A DNA stretch of 64,000 nt from Tipula vernalis. Taxonomy: Eukaryota > Arthropoda > Insecta > Diptera > Tipulidae. This document shows positions 22,170 through 34,951 of this stretch, piece by piece. Location of the stretch: the NCBI GenBank assembly GCA_958295665.1, contig OY282558.1, forward strand, positions 30,711,045-30,775,044. Direction: 5' to 3'. The notes beneath the pieces are model-generated. The model searched no databases. It was not told the DNA's origin and saw only the letters and a program-made list of their open reading frames with translations. The first letter of the stretch is position 1; every line of letters starts with the position of its first letter. The position numbers and the translations under genes were made by a program.

Positions 22170-23313
22170 ATGGTACACAACAATGTAAATAATAAAATAC
22201 TACAATATATTGAATGGGTCAGTGATTTTGTCGTTATACTAATAAAATTGCATTTTGCGCACGTAATTTTATTAAGTGTTTTACTTGTCTTACACATATT
22301 CGTAATGGTGTGTAGGAGAGAAATTATCGGTCACAAAATTTAAGTAATTTGTCGCTATAACTATGTTATAAACTGTGTGAATGAATTAATTATATTTAAC
22401 GTGCCGCTTATGCAGCAATTTTAAAAGCACTACGTGTAATAAAAGCTTCTGACTAAGGTATAAAAATCAATAAACTCGTTTGAGGACTCATGTGCATATG
22501 CATCCCATAATCATGAAACACACAACAAAAGAAATAGAGACTGTATATGTTTTATAGCTTACCCTACAGTAATACCAACTAAAATAAAAACAAAACAAAA
22601 ATCGTTATTTTATATTTTTATCTAAAACTAGCAGACATGGATTATTGGGAATTTAGAATATAATCCTCTTCAATATTTTCGATTTTATTCTGTTAATTTG
22701 ATTTTCAGTTCGAACTGCTTCAATCTCTATTATATATATATCGATGTCTAACCTTTTGTTTTCCTATTCTTTCTCATCTTAGTCTTAGTGTTTGGTTTAT
22801 TAAAGATATTAAAACATTTTTATTTGTTATTTTTACTTTTTATTATATTTGTATTGCAATTATTGTTGTTCGTATTTAGCACTGTACAGCAAAACAGCAT
22901 AAGATAGGTAACAATGAAAAAATAAATTAAAACTTAAGTGTTTTTGGTGTTAGAGGTTTGTGTTGTTTTTAAGTAATAAATCTAATACAAACTTTAAACA
23001 AAAACAAAAAAACAATTTAACATGAAAAATGTTGTGTGATGTATAAAGATAAATTATTACATTAAGTAATAATAATTTTTCATCATTTTACCGTTATATT
23101 CTATATAATATACGATATAGAGGTGATGAGTATTTTACAATTGTCTAAGTAATATGTACGAACTATATAATTATTTTGTACACAATGCATAAATATGTAA
23201 GACAAGTAAAATACTTGAATGAAAAGAATTTATATTAATAAAACGACAAAATCACTGACCCATTCAATATTATATCTAATTTTAATAAAAACAAGTGTTT
23301 TGTTGTATACCAT
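22170..23313. repeat. Long inverted repeat, arms ~130 bp around ~880 bp
   Basis: The left arm 22170-22300 and right arm 23190-23313 are inverted copies. They include a perfect 27 bp match (22209-22235 with 23242-23268) and a perfect 16 bp match (22279-22294 with 23196-23211). Less similar sequence lies between and outside these blocks (ATGGTACACAAC pairs with GTTGTATACCAT at the outer ends). The interior has no recognisable gene. It could be a foldback element or an inverted duplication. The 61-codon frame in the left arm has no coding signature. Confidence 0.75.
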
Positions 23314-24899
23314 GATAATTGTTACAGCTATTAAGAGTTTCCCGCATCCAAATCTTATCCTGCAGGTATCATTAAAACTGCCTTGACTCGTGAAAACCGA
23401 GACCAGAATTCTTAAACACCATTGAGTTTAGCTACTGACTATTTGAAACTAAACCATTTTCCAGGCACCATACTTCTCCACAATAAGCAGAGCGGTCTGT
23501 GTTTACCTGAAATTATTAAAATTTGGTCATCAAGATATGATTCATAATGACTATTTTTGATCCACTATGGATAATACGACAACAAAGAAAATTGAATAAC
23601 CTAGCCATTTTATCCATTGAAAGTCAAAGGCGTCAAGGAAGGTTCTCATTTAAGTTCAGTATACTGTTCGAGCTAAACCTCGGTATGCAGCTCGAGCTAA
23701 GATGAATTATCCATACAAATTAGATATAAAATTTAACTTCACTGTTTTCTGCACCAAATTAAATACATGGAACATTAATTCGATACTAAAGTTTGACATT
23801 TATGTTTATAATTTAAATTTCAAGAGTGATTTGTTGATTTAAAAGGTGCCGCGAATATAATTTTTTTTTTAATGGTTTATGTATATTTTGCCTTTTTAAT
23901 ACTCAAACAACAAACGAAAAAAATAATTCGTCTGGATCTGGTCGAAACATTAAAAACCAAAAAAATGACTTATCTGTTTACTGAAAAAACCGGAACAAAA
24001 ACAGAAAACTTAAAAAAAAAACAATTTGAACCAAAGTTTAACAGTTTACATCCACATAAAATAGTTTTGTGTACTAATTTTTTACTCATGTGGCTGGTTA
24101 TTGTAGTTGAAAATCGTAATTTTTACGTTTTACTCAGTTGTACTGCCCCCATTTAACAAAAACTTGCGGCATCTCAAAATCAACCAATCACAATTGAAAC
24201 TGAAATTTATTCTAAATGTCAAAATATAGCATCCTTTTCAGTGATGGATTAAAGAAAATCTGGCCCCTAGGTACACTTCCATTTCCTGGCTCCCTCGAAA
24301 CAATAGAAAAATCCGGGTTCTACGCAAGTTTTGTTTACGGATTCAAAATTTGGTTATCGTACAAGAAGCGTGAAAAATAGCGCAAAACGTTCTCTGCATT
24401 GTTGACTACGTAGTCGCATGTCTCCGTTATTAACTGATTTTTCGCACTACAACTTTTAACCCTTGTGTATACAGCCAAACAAATCTACGTTGTTCTATAA
24501 CTGGCTGCCCTGGTAGCCATATATTAATTCTCTGGTTTTTAATGAAAATCTTTGAATTTTATTTGCGTCAGTTGAGGGCTCCTTTATTTTTGTTGTTGCT
24601 TTAACCCATTTTACAAACAAAAAGAGAACAAAGACTGTGACTTCTTACTTCTCTCTTCAACATTATTAATGTCGCGTGCATTGCCGAGTAGAAGATGTTT
24701 GCGACAAACAACAGTAGTAAAATATATATATATATATACATGCGAATGCGTTCCCGGCAAAGCCACTACAATTACCATCATCGGAAGAGGGCTACGCGGA
24801 AACAGGAAGTGCTTGTAAAAAATCAGTTTGCGCTAAACACACACAATGATGATTGTAATGTGCCTAAAGGGCATTTATTTCCGGTTTCACAAAAAAGGA
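23314..24899. other. No recognised gene
   Basis: Mixed AT-rich sequence, somewhat less simple than the flanking islands. Frames of 94 codons (23872-24156, plus) and 69 codons (24695-24904, plus) are open but show no domain. A segment near 24270-24380 reads LPFPGSLETIEKSGFYASF in one plus frame, protein-like but unrecognised. Confidence 0.4.
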
Positions 24900-25109
24900 G
24901 TTAAATAATATTTCATCTCTTTCTTTTTTATGAAATTGCTATTTATTTCACAATACAAATTCAACGCAATGCCCAATGTCTTCCAGCTAAATATTTAGCT
25001 GAAAGCTAAATATTTCTGTGTAAAAAATAGAATCAACTTGTATTGAATTTGTATTATGAAACTAAACGCAATTTCATAAAAGAAGAAAGGGAAGGAAATA
25101 TTATTTAAC
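24900..25109. mobile_element. Palindromic MITE, ~210 bp
   Basis: GTTAAATAATATTTC at 24900-24914 and GAAATATTATTTAAC at 25095-25109 are exact inverted ends. Complementarity continues with a few mismatches for about 65-70 bases (TTATGAAATTGC, then ATACAAATTCAA). The centre contains AGCTAAATATTTAGCT-like palindromes. TTAA sits one base in from each end and could be the target duplication. Confidence 0.75.
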
Positions 25110-26700
25110 TTGAGATTGCCTAATAAGTAAATTTTTGAATCAACGTGAAATATTTTTATTATTTTTGTATAATTGGCTCTTATTAAATTTAAATTTATTT
25201 TATTTTTGTTTGTCTTATGATTGACGAAATCAAATTTTTATGCAATACAATTTTTTTTTACAAAACCACTATTACATGAAGTATTTCTTCTCTTGGCTAC
25301 CCGGGTAACCACTTATAGCACAAGGGCAAATCCAGCTCCTGTTTAAAAATCGCCTAAAATTAGTCATTTTTAGGATGGCGACGGGAACCCAGTAACTCAA
25401 AAGAACAGAACATTTTTGTTTCATTGATGCTCTTGAAAAATTCACAATATCTCGGGATCTACAAAAATTATAAAATTACTGTGTTCTACTGTTTTGTAGT
25501 CAAAACCTTCTCTATACTTTCTCAGGACCAGCCACAATATACACAAAAAATCGACATCGGGAGCTATTTAGTAATAAAGCATGACCAGTTAAAAGATCTA
25601 CTGATGAAGTAATTTTTGCTTAAGTAGTAAGGCAGATTCGCCTTCGAGCTTTCCGGACTGCAATGAAAACTTTCACATAAATATAGATGCGGTTCTCTAG
25701 TAAGCGTTGCAAATTGGAATAACTGCGATTATCAGCACACGAATCAGCTTTGTGAAATGACAGTGATATCTTTTCAATTTGTATCAAAATGAACGATTCC
25801 ATTTATTTTATCAGTGCTTTTCAACCCAAAAAATTAAATTTCTTCTACCCGGTCCTCATGATGGAGAATACTAGCCTTTTACTCTCTCTGGGGTTTGTGA
25901 AAAAATCAGCACCTAACCTAACTTCTTAATTTGAATAATTTTAAGTTAGGCATGTACCTAGTTGGCCCAGGCGTAAATTCGCCCCTGGTCCTATTCGTGC
26001 TCCATGCATTAATTTGCTGTGGAAACACTGGTGACTTATAATTTTTTAGCAATCTTGTGAAGCTGTTTACCAATCGGCGATCAGCGAAATCGTGAGTGTT
26101 TTCATTTAATTTTCAGCTATCAAAATTTTATGTCAAATTTATGGGAAATCTTACACGATTGAACCTAGCCTATATATTGCACATTATGCGACTAGAACTT
26201 GCCGTATCGCACTACAAAAAACACAAACGTCCACATATCTTTGTTGGCTCTCAAGGTTATAATATGGCAATGGCATTGTCATGCAAACATATTTTTATAA
26301 TTAGGAAGCCTGAATCGAAAGTTTAATTGTTTATTGTCCTACCTTGCCATATTATGCTTCAAAAAATTGATACTTCCTTAAACGTTTTTATTGAAGTTGT
26401 TGTTTGTTAGTGGCCATTTACCAACAAATTCTTAACCAATTCTTAAAACGCAGTGATACGTCTAATAACCAATCGCATAAATCTTTTATTATTAAGTTAA
26501 AATATTTTATGTTTTTTGTAAATAATTTATTTCCTTATTGTTAAATATATAATTTTTATAAAAATTATATCGATTTCGATACAAATTGTATGATCGTCAG
26601 TAACTTATACTAAAATAAATATCCATTTTCTTCTGCTTTTATAGCCTGAAAAACATTTTCACAATTTGGCTACGTTGACATTCTAATAAATTCGAAACTG
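25110..26700. other. No recognised gene
   Basis: AT-rich sequence with chance frames (25424-25612 plus, 25620-25802 minus, 26096-26326 plus), none with recognisable motifs. Confidence 0.45.
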
Positions 26701-27600
26701 TGTGGCTTACTGTAAATTTTGTAATATAAGGTCGTAAATTTTATTTGCCAAAGTGTTAATTTTGCTGTTTAATAAATTTGGGTTGTTCCTGTTTTTATAA
26801 ATTTCGAATTCCTCCTTTCGGTCTAAATTATCAATTTTCTTCATTTTGTTTAAGACTACCAAATTTTGATTAAAATTGCCATAATTATGTAAAGTGCCAT
26901 TTATATGCATAGCAAAATTTGAGTTACAATTAATTTTCCCAATTTCCCGAACATGTTCTCAAAAACGAATTTCGAATGATCTGCCGGTTTGTCCTAAATA
27001 AAATGAAGGACAATCCGAACAAATTAATTTGTAAACACCAGTTTCTAAAATGTTTGAATTTGGAGGTTTTAAAAATTGTCCTAATTTGTGATTTGTTTTG
27101 TACGATATTTTATATCCATAATTCCGAAAAATTTGATTAATATATTTGCTAGAATTTTGGTTGTATTCCACACTTATACATTTTTGGTTGCTGGTATCAT
27201 CATCATTAAAAATGAGTGTGGTTTCATGTCGGTACCGCATTTTCCTTATAAACGTTTCATTCTTTGATTCAATCTTCGTTATTTTGTATCCGTTTTTTTG
27301 GGCAATATATTTAATTGTGTTGAACTCTTCTTCATAATCTTCATTTGACATAGGTATGGTGTTTAATCTACAAATTAAATGATGATATGCTGCCATTTTG
27401 TGTTGCCATGGATGGTTAGATCGAATATCAATGGTTTGGTCCGTTTGGGTTGGTTTACGATAAATTTTGAAAGCATGTTTTTGATTTTGATTTTTTATGT
27501 TTAAATCTAAAAAATTAATATTTGCATTTTATTCCATTTCTAAAGTAAACTGAATTTTTGGATGGTATTTTAATTATTAATGGTAAAATTTATGCGGCTG
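26700..27600 (-). pseudogene. Penelope-like retroelement, RT thumb and GIY-YIG endonuclease remnant
   Basis: One minus-strand frame runs almost continuously, broken by two in-frame stops (near 27533 and 26966). In order: YHPKIQFTLEME, then INFLDLNIKNQ and AFKIYRKPTQTDQTIDIRSN (RT C-terminal region typical of Penelope-like elements), then HKMAAYHHLICRL. Next comes GVYKLICSDCPSFYLGQTGR, the GIY-YIG motif with its Cys pair and conserved Arg. The tail (NKMKKIDNLDRKEEFEIYKN) follows the endonuclease. The palm with its catalytic Asp pair is not readable upstream. Penelope-like elements prime reverse transcription from the cut made by this endonuclease. The copy is inactive but little decayed compared with its neighbours. 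Confidence 0.82.
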
Positions 27601-28484
27601 CTGAATTTAAATTTTCAAGCAAGCAATAAATATAATTAAAAAAATTTTTAAGAATTTTAACTCATCAAATTGATTTGGTACTTTAGAAAAACAAATTCTA
27701 ATTATATTTTGTCCTAATATCCTAATTTGTAATGAACATTTTCTTCAAAAATAACCAAAAGTTTGGCTCTAATACAAAAATGTTCCTCATTTTATTTAAA
27801 ACGGTTGCTCAGACCCAGCACTGTTGTTATTGAAGACATTACTAATCTAGATTAATCTAAACTTTTCGGTTAATTGACCCGATTTTGCTTGCTGCAAAAT
27901 CTTTACTTCAGTAACCAGGACAATAATTAGGAATTGCAGCCAAAACAGGTCATTCTGGTGGATTAAAATTCAGAAAATAAATTCAGGCTGTTCAGGATGC
28001 TTAAGCCGAAACGTTAACTTGTTTATTCTAATTTGATAATCAATCGTCGATAAATTAAAATTGAAAGAAATATTTGTGTCATTTATTAAAAAAATCCTGC
28101 AAACGTGATTACTGCTTGAGACTGCCGCTTTTATAAAAATTCCTGCATTTCGCCTGCTTTTGGATTTTTTTAAGTTGCGCACATCGGCACCAAACGGCAC
28201 ATCGATTGAATTATTGACTTAACCCATTTCAATAAAATTGTTTGAAAAAATCAATATTCCAGTTTCACCTGCGGCCAATTAATATAACTGCGTTTCCAAC
28301 AAAACGTAATGCTTACATAATTGGTCCCTGGATTGGTCGCGGATTTGGTGGTTTGTCAATAAATATTTCTCCAAATCTAGTAGGCGTTATGGTTATTTAA
28401 CAGATCCTATTTAAGCTTGAACTTAAGACACTTTGAGATTTTGGCATCTCCAGGTTTGAGTTGGTTGGCGTCTCATTCTCATCG
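27600..28484. other. Probably decayed upstream part of the Penelope-like element, otherwise nothing recognised
   Basis: Minus-strand traces such as AKLLVIFEENVHYK near 27730-27760 could be frameshifted RT. A 76-codon minus frame (27970-28200) shows no motif. No other feature was seen. Confidence 0.35.
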
Positions 28485-28985
28485 TTTATTTGAAATTATC
28501 AAAATATTTTAGAGATTACTCGACTTTACCCAGTTCTTTTTTTTTCTCGAGAAAGTAGCTTTTCAGATTATTGTTGTATTCTAAGTTTATTCGAAAGTTC
28601 TGGGAATATTCGAATTTTTTTGAGATTATTACAAAATTCTAAATTGCGCGATGTTACAGAATTAGTAGACTTTTCGTTGAATCGTATTAGTGCTTGGCAC
28701 TCGAAGGGATAAGATTCTCGAAATTCGAGGTTTTTCGATTTATCAAGACTTTCGGAATTAAACAGCGTTAGCTAGTTGCTTGGCATCGAAGTTATTTATT
28801 CTAAATTGTCGATATTATTTAAAATTCTAGAGATTATTTGAAGTTTTCCGACGCCTCTATAATATTTTTCAGATTACCAACTCAAGGCTCTTGGTGATTT
28901 GTGGATTTTTCAAATTATACTGAGTTTTTTCGAGTATTTCGGGATTATTCGCGATTCTCGTATTTCTCGAAATTTGCAGGGTGAA
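28485..28985. repeat. Degenerate GATTATTCGAG-type repeat tract (copy 1)
   Basis: The words GATTATTCGAG, AAATTCTCGA, TTCTCGAAATT and GCTTGGCA(T/C)CGAAG recur with variation every 25-60 bases. The GCTTGGCA segment occurs twice (about 28694 and 28779), suggesting a ~85 bp higher-order unit. A related tract in the same orientation lies at 56060-56930. No ORF. Confidence 0.55.
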
Positions 28986-31900
28986 ACCCCTGCGTTTGCT
29001 GCCTCTTGTTATTTTGTCTAGGGATTTATCGAGACTTTTGATATTGAGCTATTTGAGATTTGCATAAACACTACAAAAAGGTTTTTTGGCGATGAAGCCA
29101 ATTAAGTTGCCTGCTTAATTTGCTCCAACTAAAGAGCGAATATAGATTTTTGCTTAGTATGATGCGTAGTATGATGTAAGAAAACAGAGCGAACAATTTA
29201 TGTTGCCTAAAAGTTGATGGGTATAATAGAATGTGACATTTAAAGAAGGGTAACACAATGCTGATTGTATGGTTCGCTCAAATAGGTGATGGTGGAAGTA
29301 AACAAAAATATTTTCTGCTTACTCTCGTTATGTTTATGAAAATGTCTAAAAAACTTTAGCTAATTTATCTTGGTTATCTATTGCTTTGTCAAAAAAAATT
29401 TTTTTTTAAGTACATGTATTACGACAGATTTTTTTATATCGGCATTTTTATCAGTTACATTTTTAGTTGGAGTTATGAAACTACATCTGATAATTAAATA
29501 TAATAATCTCAGTGATATTGTGTAGGCCAATGCAACCACTTATGCCCCGGATGACATTTTCGTTACTACACATTATTCCTTCAGAGTATACTTATTGGTA
29601 GCTATACTCAAAATGATTTTACAAACATAAATCAATCTTATTTCACTAACTTTCCAAATTGGCATAGCTGAAAAGATTGTCATACCAACTGTAAAAGTTA
29701 TTTTTTATTTAAAATTGGACAGAGAGAATGGACATCAGTTTTTGTACCATAAAATTTTCAACATTTTGTTACCTACATCAGTGGCTTCATTCAATTCACT
29801 TTTTTGAGTGATTTTTGAATTTCAGACAAAGATGTAGGCAAATAAGTAAAGATTCCTAATAAATCAATCGATAATCCTTTTCAAATTTTTAGAAAAATAA
29901 AGACACACTAACAGTCCAAAACACCTTAGAGTACCATCTTTAAGATTATTAGGGTATTCTGGAATAAAACTATCAAGTTGAAGCAGTCAGAACCCATCTG
30001 GCGGCTGTACAACCGGCTTTGGTTTGAATAACTATATGCCTCTAGGCATTGAGTTCAAATTCATGAAAGTATGCCTTTCTTTAGTCGATGAAAATATTCC
30101 TAAATTCCTCTATTCCTAAAGTCTCATCCCGTTTACGAATTTTACAGACAATTTCTAAACAAAAAAAAAATCCGGCGTGAAAACAAATTTGAATGTTACA
30201 TAATCCAAACCTTGCATAAAATCTCACGCCTGCAAAATATACAAAATCAACTTTCATTAAGCGAATATATAAAAAAAAAAATCGCGTGTTAACACTAAAT
30301 ATTTTATGTGATTTAACCGAAAAGAATTTAATAAATAATTTTTATTTATTTTTTATAAACGAAATGTGTTATAATGCGATTAATATTTATTAGTTAATTT
30401 CATATTCTGGTTATTTACATTTGTGCGAGTACAGAAAGAATGTAACTTTTTTTTAATGGTTATTATCACATGAAATGTACTAATAAAGTCTGGTTGTTGT
30501 TGTTGTTGTAGAACATATTTCATAAATAAAACACTCGTGCTCAGGTTGGTTTACCAACACTGAAGAAACACAACTAATTACACCTTTCTTCACCTAACAT
30601 GTCATTAATATCGTGCACTATCTTTCAGTCATATATTCATTCATAAAAATTATTACCTAATGGATGTTTGAGTTCATATATCTAGATATATGAATTTATC
30701 CCAAAGTGTAATTCATATACCTACTGTCAAAACACATGATATGATAAAATCTTATTAAATAAAATTTAAATTAAATATCAAATTTCCTGCGTACGCGATA
30801 AAAATCTCTTGGCTTTCAAAAACCCATCAACTTATGAATGAAAATGCTTGTAAATATTGGTATTGTTTATGTTTCATATATTTTGTGACTGACTGTATAC
30901 ACGGTGTATAATTAAAATAGTGTTGTTGATGATAGACCTCATGATATCAAAACACAGAAATAAACGAATATGTGTGAACATTAATGTTTGTTAAGGTAAT
31001 TTTTTGGATAAAATTTATCGTTAATTTCAATCTCATCTGGGTTTTTATCCGAACTTTTTTTTTTTTGTTTTGCTTGTTTTTAGGAATATCATTGTATACG
31101 AACGTAGCGTACTATACACGTACAATATAAAAAACATGGGTCATTTGTCATTTTGATTGGACACACCTGTTGTTTTATATTCTGGTTGTGTGTATTATTC
31201 TGAAAGGTAATATACTATAGAGTTCGCGGTTTCCTATCGTAGAGCTAATCTAAACATAATTAACCCTATATAATATCCAAAAAATCTAATTAAACCAAAA
31301 ATGATTATACATAGATACTCCCCCATCTTAATATTTATCGACTCGTCATTAAGAAATTTTTTCCTAATTTCATTTTCCACAATTATTGTTTTGAATCATT
31401 AGTGTGTGTAAAAATAGAAAGCCTATATACCACCGGTCTGAATAATAACAATAATCATTTCATTCCTTAATGATCATTGTATGTAATAATCTTAAATGAC
31501 CATAAATTATCATTATTAGATTCCTGTTACATTTGTATTTCACGTAGATTTCCATCCCTCAAAAAGTACCACTCGAACATCTCGACTCTCGAGTAGTGAA
31601 AATATTTATATCGATTTTTCTACATAATTACAATTATTTCAAGTGTATTAATCAACCTGACCAGATTTTTAAAAATTACTGTTTTTACTATGAATGATAT
31701 TTGGGCGAGGGACCGTTAAGATTCCCCCTCCTATGCGTATAATATTTATGCGGTTTGAAGTGGTTGAAAAATGATTGACTCGAAGTGGAATTACATGATG
31801 CGTGTTATAAACGAAAACGTAAATTTCAACTTCATTTGGATTTTAAGAGCCCATCAAAAGTATGCGCGCACTCTCTACTCTTGACTTTATACAATCAATA

Positions 31901-33089
31901 AACAGAAAAAAAAAAATCAAAACAAAAAATCAAATTTGTGGAGGGTGATAATTTATGTTTATGCTTTTGTGGTCAGACGTCATACTTTTCAATATACATT
32001 TGATTGATATTCTTGAATAATGTAAATAAATCAAAAATTATTCAACCATTCTCGAAAATAATAAAAAATAAAAATAAAAATTGTTTATGATATTTATAAT
32101 TTACCATATTTCCACAGGATTTTTTTTTTTTTTTTTTTTTATATTATTTATAATTCTGCTATACCGGAAAATAGAAAAATGTGCGAAAAATATTTTATTT
32201 TATGGTTCTTTGAAAATTATTATTTGAATTTATAATATAAATTGTAACAATGGTGAATGTTTGTTATGGGTTTGAAATGCTGATTTAACCAAGCCCTACG
32301 TTTAACACAGTAGTGAGCAAATATGTCTAAATATTTACTTTATAGTACTTAGTCGTGGTAAGCAAACGAACTAACAATGAATCGAGCCCACATATAGAAA
32401 ACATCTTTCGGATGTCAGTTATGACCAGCAATGTAGAGAAGTTTCAAGAGACAGAGTAAAACGCTTTAGATCAAATTATAATCTAATCGCCAGTTAAATT
32501 TTCACTGTCACTATAACCGAAATGGAAAACTGCCGTAGTCATACGAATTCTTCTGTCAGTTCGACACCCCTTACCACAAACAATTTGAACAAATTTATTT
32601 TTCGAATGTAGGACAATGAGAATTTATTTTAAAGCACTAAAACACTCAGGAACAACGTATCCAATCGTATGCAGTCACCTTTATATGGAGTTTAATATTT
32701 ATATTGTGCCCAGTGAAAAAACTCTCCCCAACATTGAATTTCTACTGCTTAGCTAATTTTTAATAATAAACACTAAATCGGAATCTTTATACAATTACGT
32801 TAATGAACCATTATAATATTGCACACTCGGAAACCTGTAATGGCATTGTATTAATCCATGTCTCAAATCAATGAAATGTTCCTTATAAAATCCTTTGTAG
32901 TACACTGTATCACATTACGTCCATCATATCTAACCTGCTGCTCAAACTTTAAAATTATCATCATTTCGAGTGTCTTTATCTGGTATACATTCATCATTTT
33001 CTTTGTCGTGAACATCCTTCATCTTCTTCAGCGCATTTGTGTGAACATTTTTAAATCGTCTTCAGCGTCTTAGTTTAAAGATTTTTCAT
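28986..33089. other. AT-rich island, no recognised gene
   Basis: Low-complexity A/T sequence with T-tracts (for example 32121-32140), a (GTT)n run at 30494-30510 and TATATA runs. No domain-bearing frame was found. Minus-strand traces KKMKDVHDKENDEM near 33010-33060 may be an extension of the integrase-like relic downstream. Confidence 0.45.
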
Positions 33090-33500
33090 CGTTTGTTGAG
33101 CAGGTAAGGTATCATAAAGTAGATGATAAATCTTGGTTGTGCGTATTAGTTGCCTTCTCTATCGGATTTATCGCAGCCATAGCTAATTCTCTATAGCTTC
33201 ATAAAATCTTTTCCAAGCTTCTTCAACCTCCTCCCCATATCTGTCTTTGGATAGAATTTGTGTTTCTCCCTTTCGGTGCCCTTTTAATCGCTATAAACTT
33301 CTTCGTTTTGTACTTTGTATATAATGTTCTTATCTTGTCGTATAGGTTCATTTTGATTCTTCTTGAGCATTTTCTTTATTAATGCGTCGAAAACCTCATT
33401 GACATCAGCAATATTCTTGAATTCTGGATTCCTCATTTTTACTCCGAAAAACACTTCAAATGCGCTCTCTTATGTTTGTGAAGTTGGCCCGAAATGCATT
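33090..33500 (-). pseudogene. Retroelement-like relic (integrase C-terminal core motif)
   Basis: The minus strand reads MHFGPTSQT, then AFEVFFGVKMRNPEFKNIAD, then VFDALIKKMLKKNQNEP. The small-residue / Phe-Glu-x-Phe-Phe-Gly / basic pattern resembles the segment following the catalytic Glu in retroviral-type integrases and in Ginger-like transposases. The upstream DDE core is absent and stops intervene later. The family assignment is uncertain: Ty3/gypsy and Ginger/KRBA2-like are both possible. Confidence 0.35.
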
Positions 33501-33544
33501 CCAAATAAATGCAGTGGTAATCTTAAAATATAATTTTTCTGCCT

Positions 33545-34027
33545 ATTTCAGTGTCAGCCCAAAAAAATTACTATCATGACAGCAAAATTTATCACGACAG
33601 ATTTTCGGCTCAAAATTAAAACTATCTTGAGAAAAATGTCGTTAGAATACAGTATTCTGGAATTTTTTCAGGATTTATTATGGGGATCGTAACAAAAATC
33701 AAATTAAACAAGAATCACGAGGACATATTTCATCATGCTATCCTCATGGAAAAATTCTGAAAAAATTTCTATATACTGGCAATTAATAGGTCTCACAGAA
33801 AGTTATCATGAGATTAGTGCTAACAACACAGAATTTGAGAAAATATTCAGATGAAATGCGAAAATCAAATTAAAAACGACTCACGAGGTTTTTCGACCAT
33901 ATTTGACCAAACCATCTCCAACCCAACTCCTCTGGAAAAAATTCCAGAGTTCTGGCAGTTGGTCAGTGTCTAACAGAAAATCATTATGAGATTCGTGCGA
34001 ACAATAAAGAAAATACTCAGTTGTTGT
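33545..34027. repeat. Tandem repeat, ~178 bp unit, two to three diverged copies
   Basis: GGCAATTAATAGGTCTCAC at 33777 and GGCAGTTGGTCAGTGTCTAA at 33955 begin equivalent units. Both are followed by ACAGAAA-(A/G)TTAT-ATGAGATT-GTGC-AACAA, and the CAAATTAAA-ACGA-TCACGAGG block also recurs. A third, more diverged unit begins near 33575. Satellite-like, non-coding. Confidence 0.65.
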
Positions 34028-34439
34028 AGTGTTGCGAACTTTGACAAAATCATTTTTTTGCGATATAACCTTGAGCCAACTTCACAAAGCTCTTCTCACG
34101 ATTGTGCGAATGATAATATTTCTCGACATGTCCGTTACATCTTGTAACTGTGTCAGTTGTACACAATGTTTGCTTAACATTACTTACGCAAAAATCTTGA
34201 AACTATTTGAAAAAATATGCTCTTTCTCTAAGAGTATGTATTCAGGATTGCCAAATAAAGTCCGATGAAATTTAAGTTTCGCGAATATCTCCGCAGTAAT
34301 TAAATTAAATTAAAAATCAATCATTACTTTATTGTAGTAAACCGGTTAAGACCTTTTTATTATATAAATAAGAAAATGATGCCAAAGCATATATTTTAAC
34401 TCCAATTTTTAAGGTAGTAGGTGTTAGTTAAGAAAGTAT

Positions 34440-34680
34440 TTTTTGGTTGAGTTTAGCTACAAATGCTGTTTCTTCTCCAGTTGTAATTGTTGCCCAGTTT
34501 ATATATTCTTTTGGGTCATCTGGGGTCATCTATTCTTTATCAAAAATGTGAAAAGAATCATTGAACGTTTTTCGGATGGTACAACGATATACCCTTACCA
34601 GCTACAGATGCTGTTTCTTCTTCAGTTGTAATTGTATGTCGGCAATTTTACTAACTACTTCCAAAGTCTGGCAAAGGCTT
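34440..34680. repeat. Dispersed repeat, two tandem units (related copy at 52530-52650)
   Basis: TTTAGCTACAAATGCTGTTT CTTCTCC at about 34452 recurs as CAGCTACAGATGCTGTTTCT at about 34599, each followed by AGTTGTAATTGT. The first unit also matches, inverted, the segment 52530-52650 (TTGAGTTTAACTACAAATA, then GGGTTATCTGGGGTC when reversed). An interspersed repeat of unknown class. The overlapping short frames (34443-34631, 34561-34788) owe their similarity to the repeat. Confidence 0.6.
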
Positions 34681-34951
34681 TCAATTCATAGTTGGAATAA
34701 TTTTCTTTTGTTGCTGTTGTATGCAGGTTCAAACTTATTATATTCACTATATAGTTCTGCATGTAGTTATATAGTTCTCTGTATATAGTTCTGCATCAGC
34801 TTCGGTTTTAAAGACAGAATAGGCTTCGACGTTAATATTTTTTATTTTAATACATTTTTGATCGTTGATTTCATATTTTGGTGATTTAACGCAGCCTCTT
34901 GCAATTAAAGAGTAGTTCGGAGGTACGCATCTTTAATTGATTTCGGATTTA

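Noticed and set aside
22158..22343. 61-codon frame with a hydrophobic stretch
   Set aside because: Lies inside an inverted-repeat arm. The other arm does not keep an equivalent frame.
27146..27337. 63-codon plus frame
   Set aside because: Antisense of the Penelope-like ORF.
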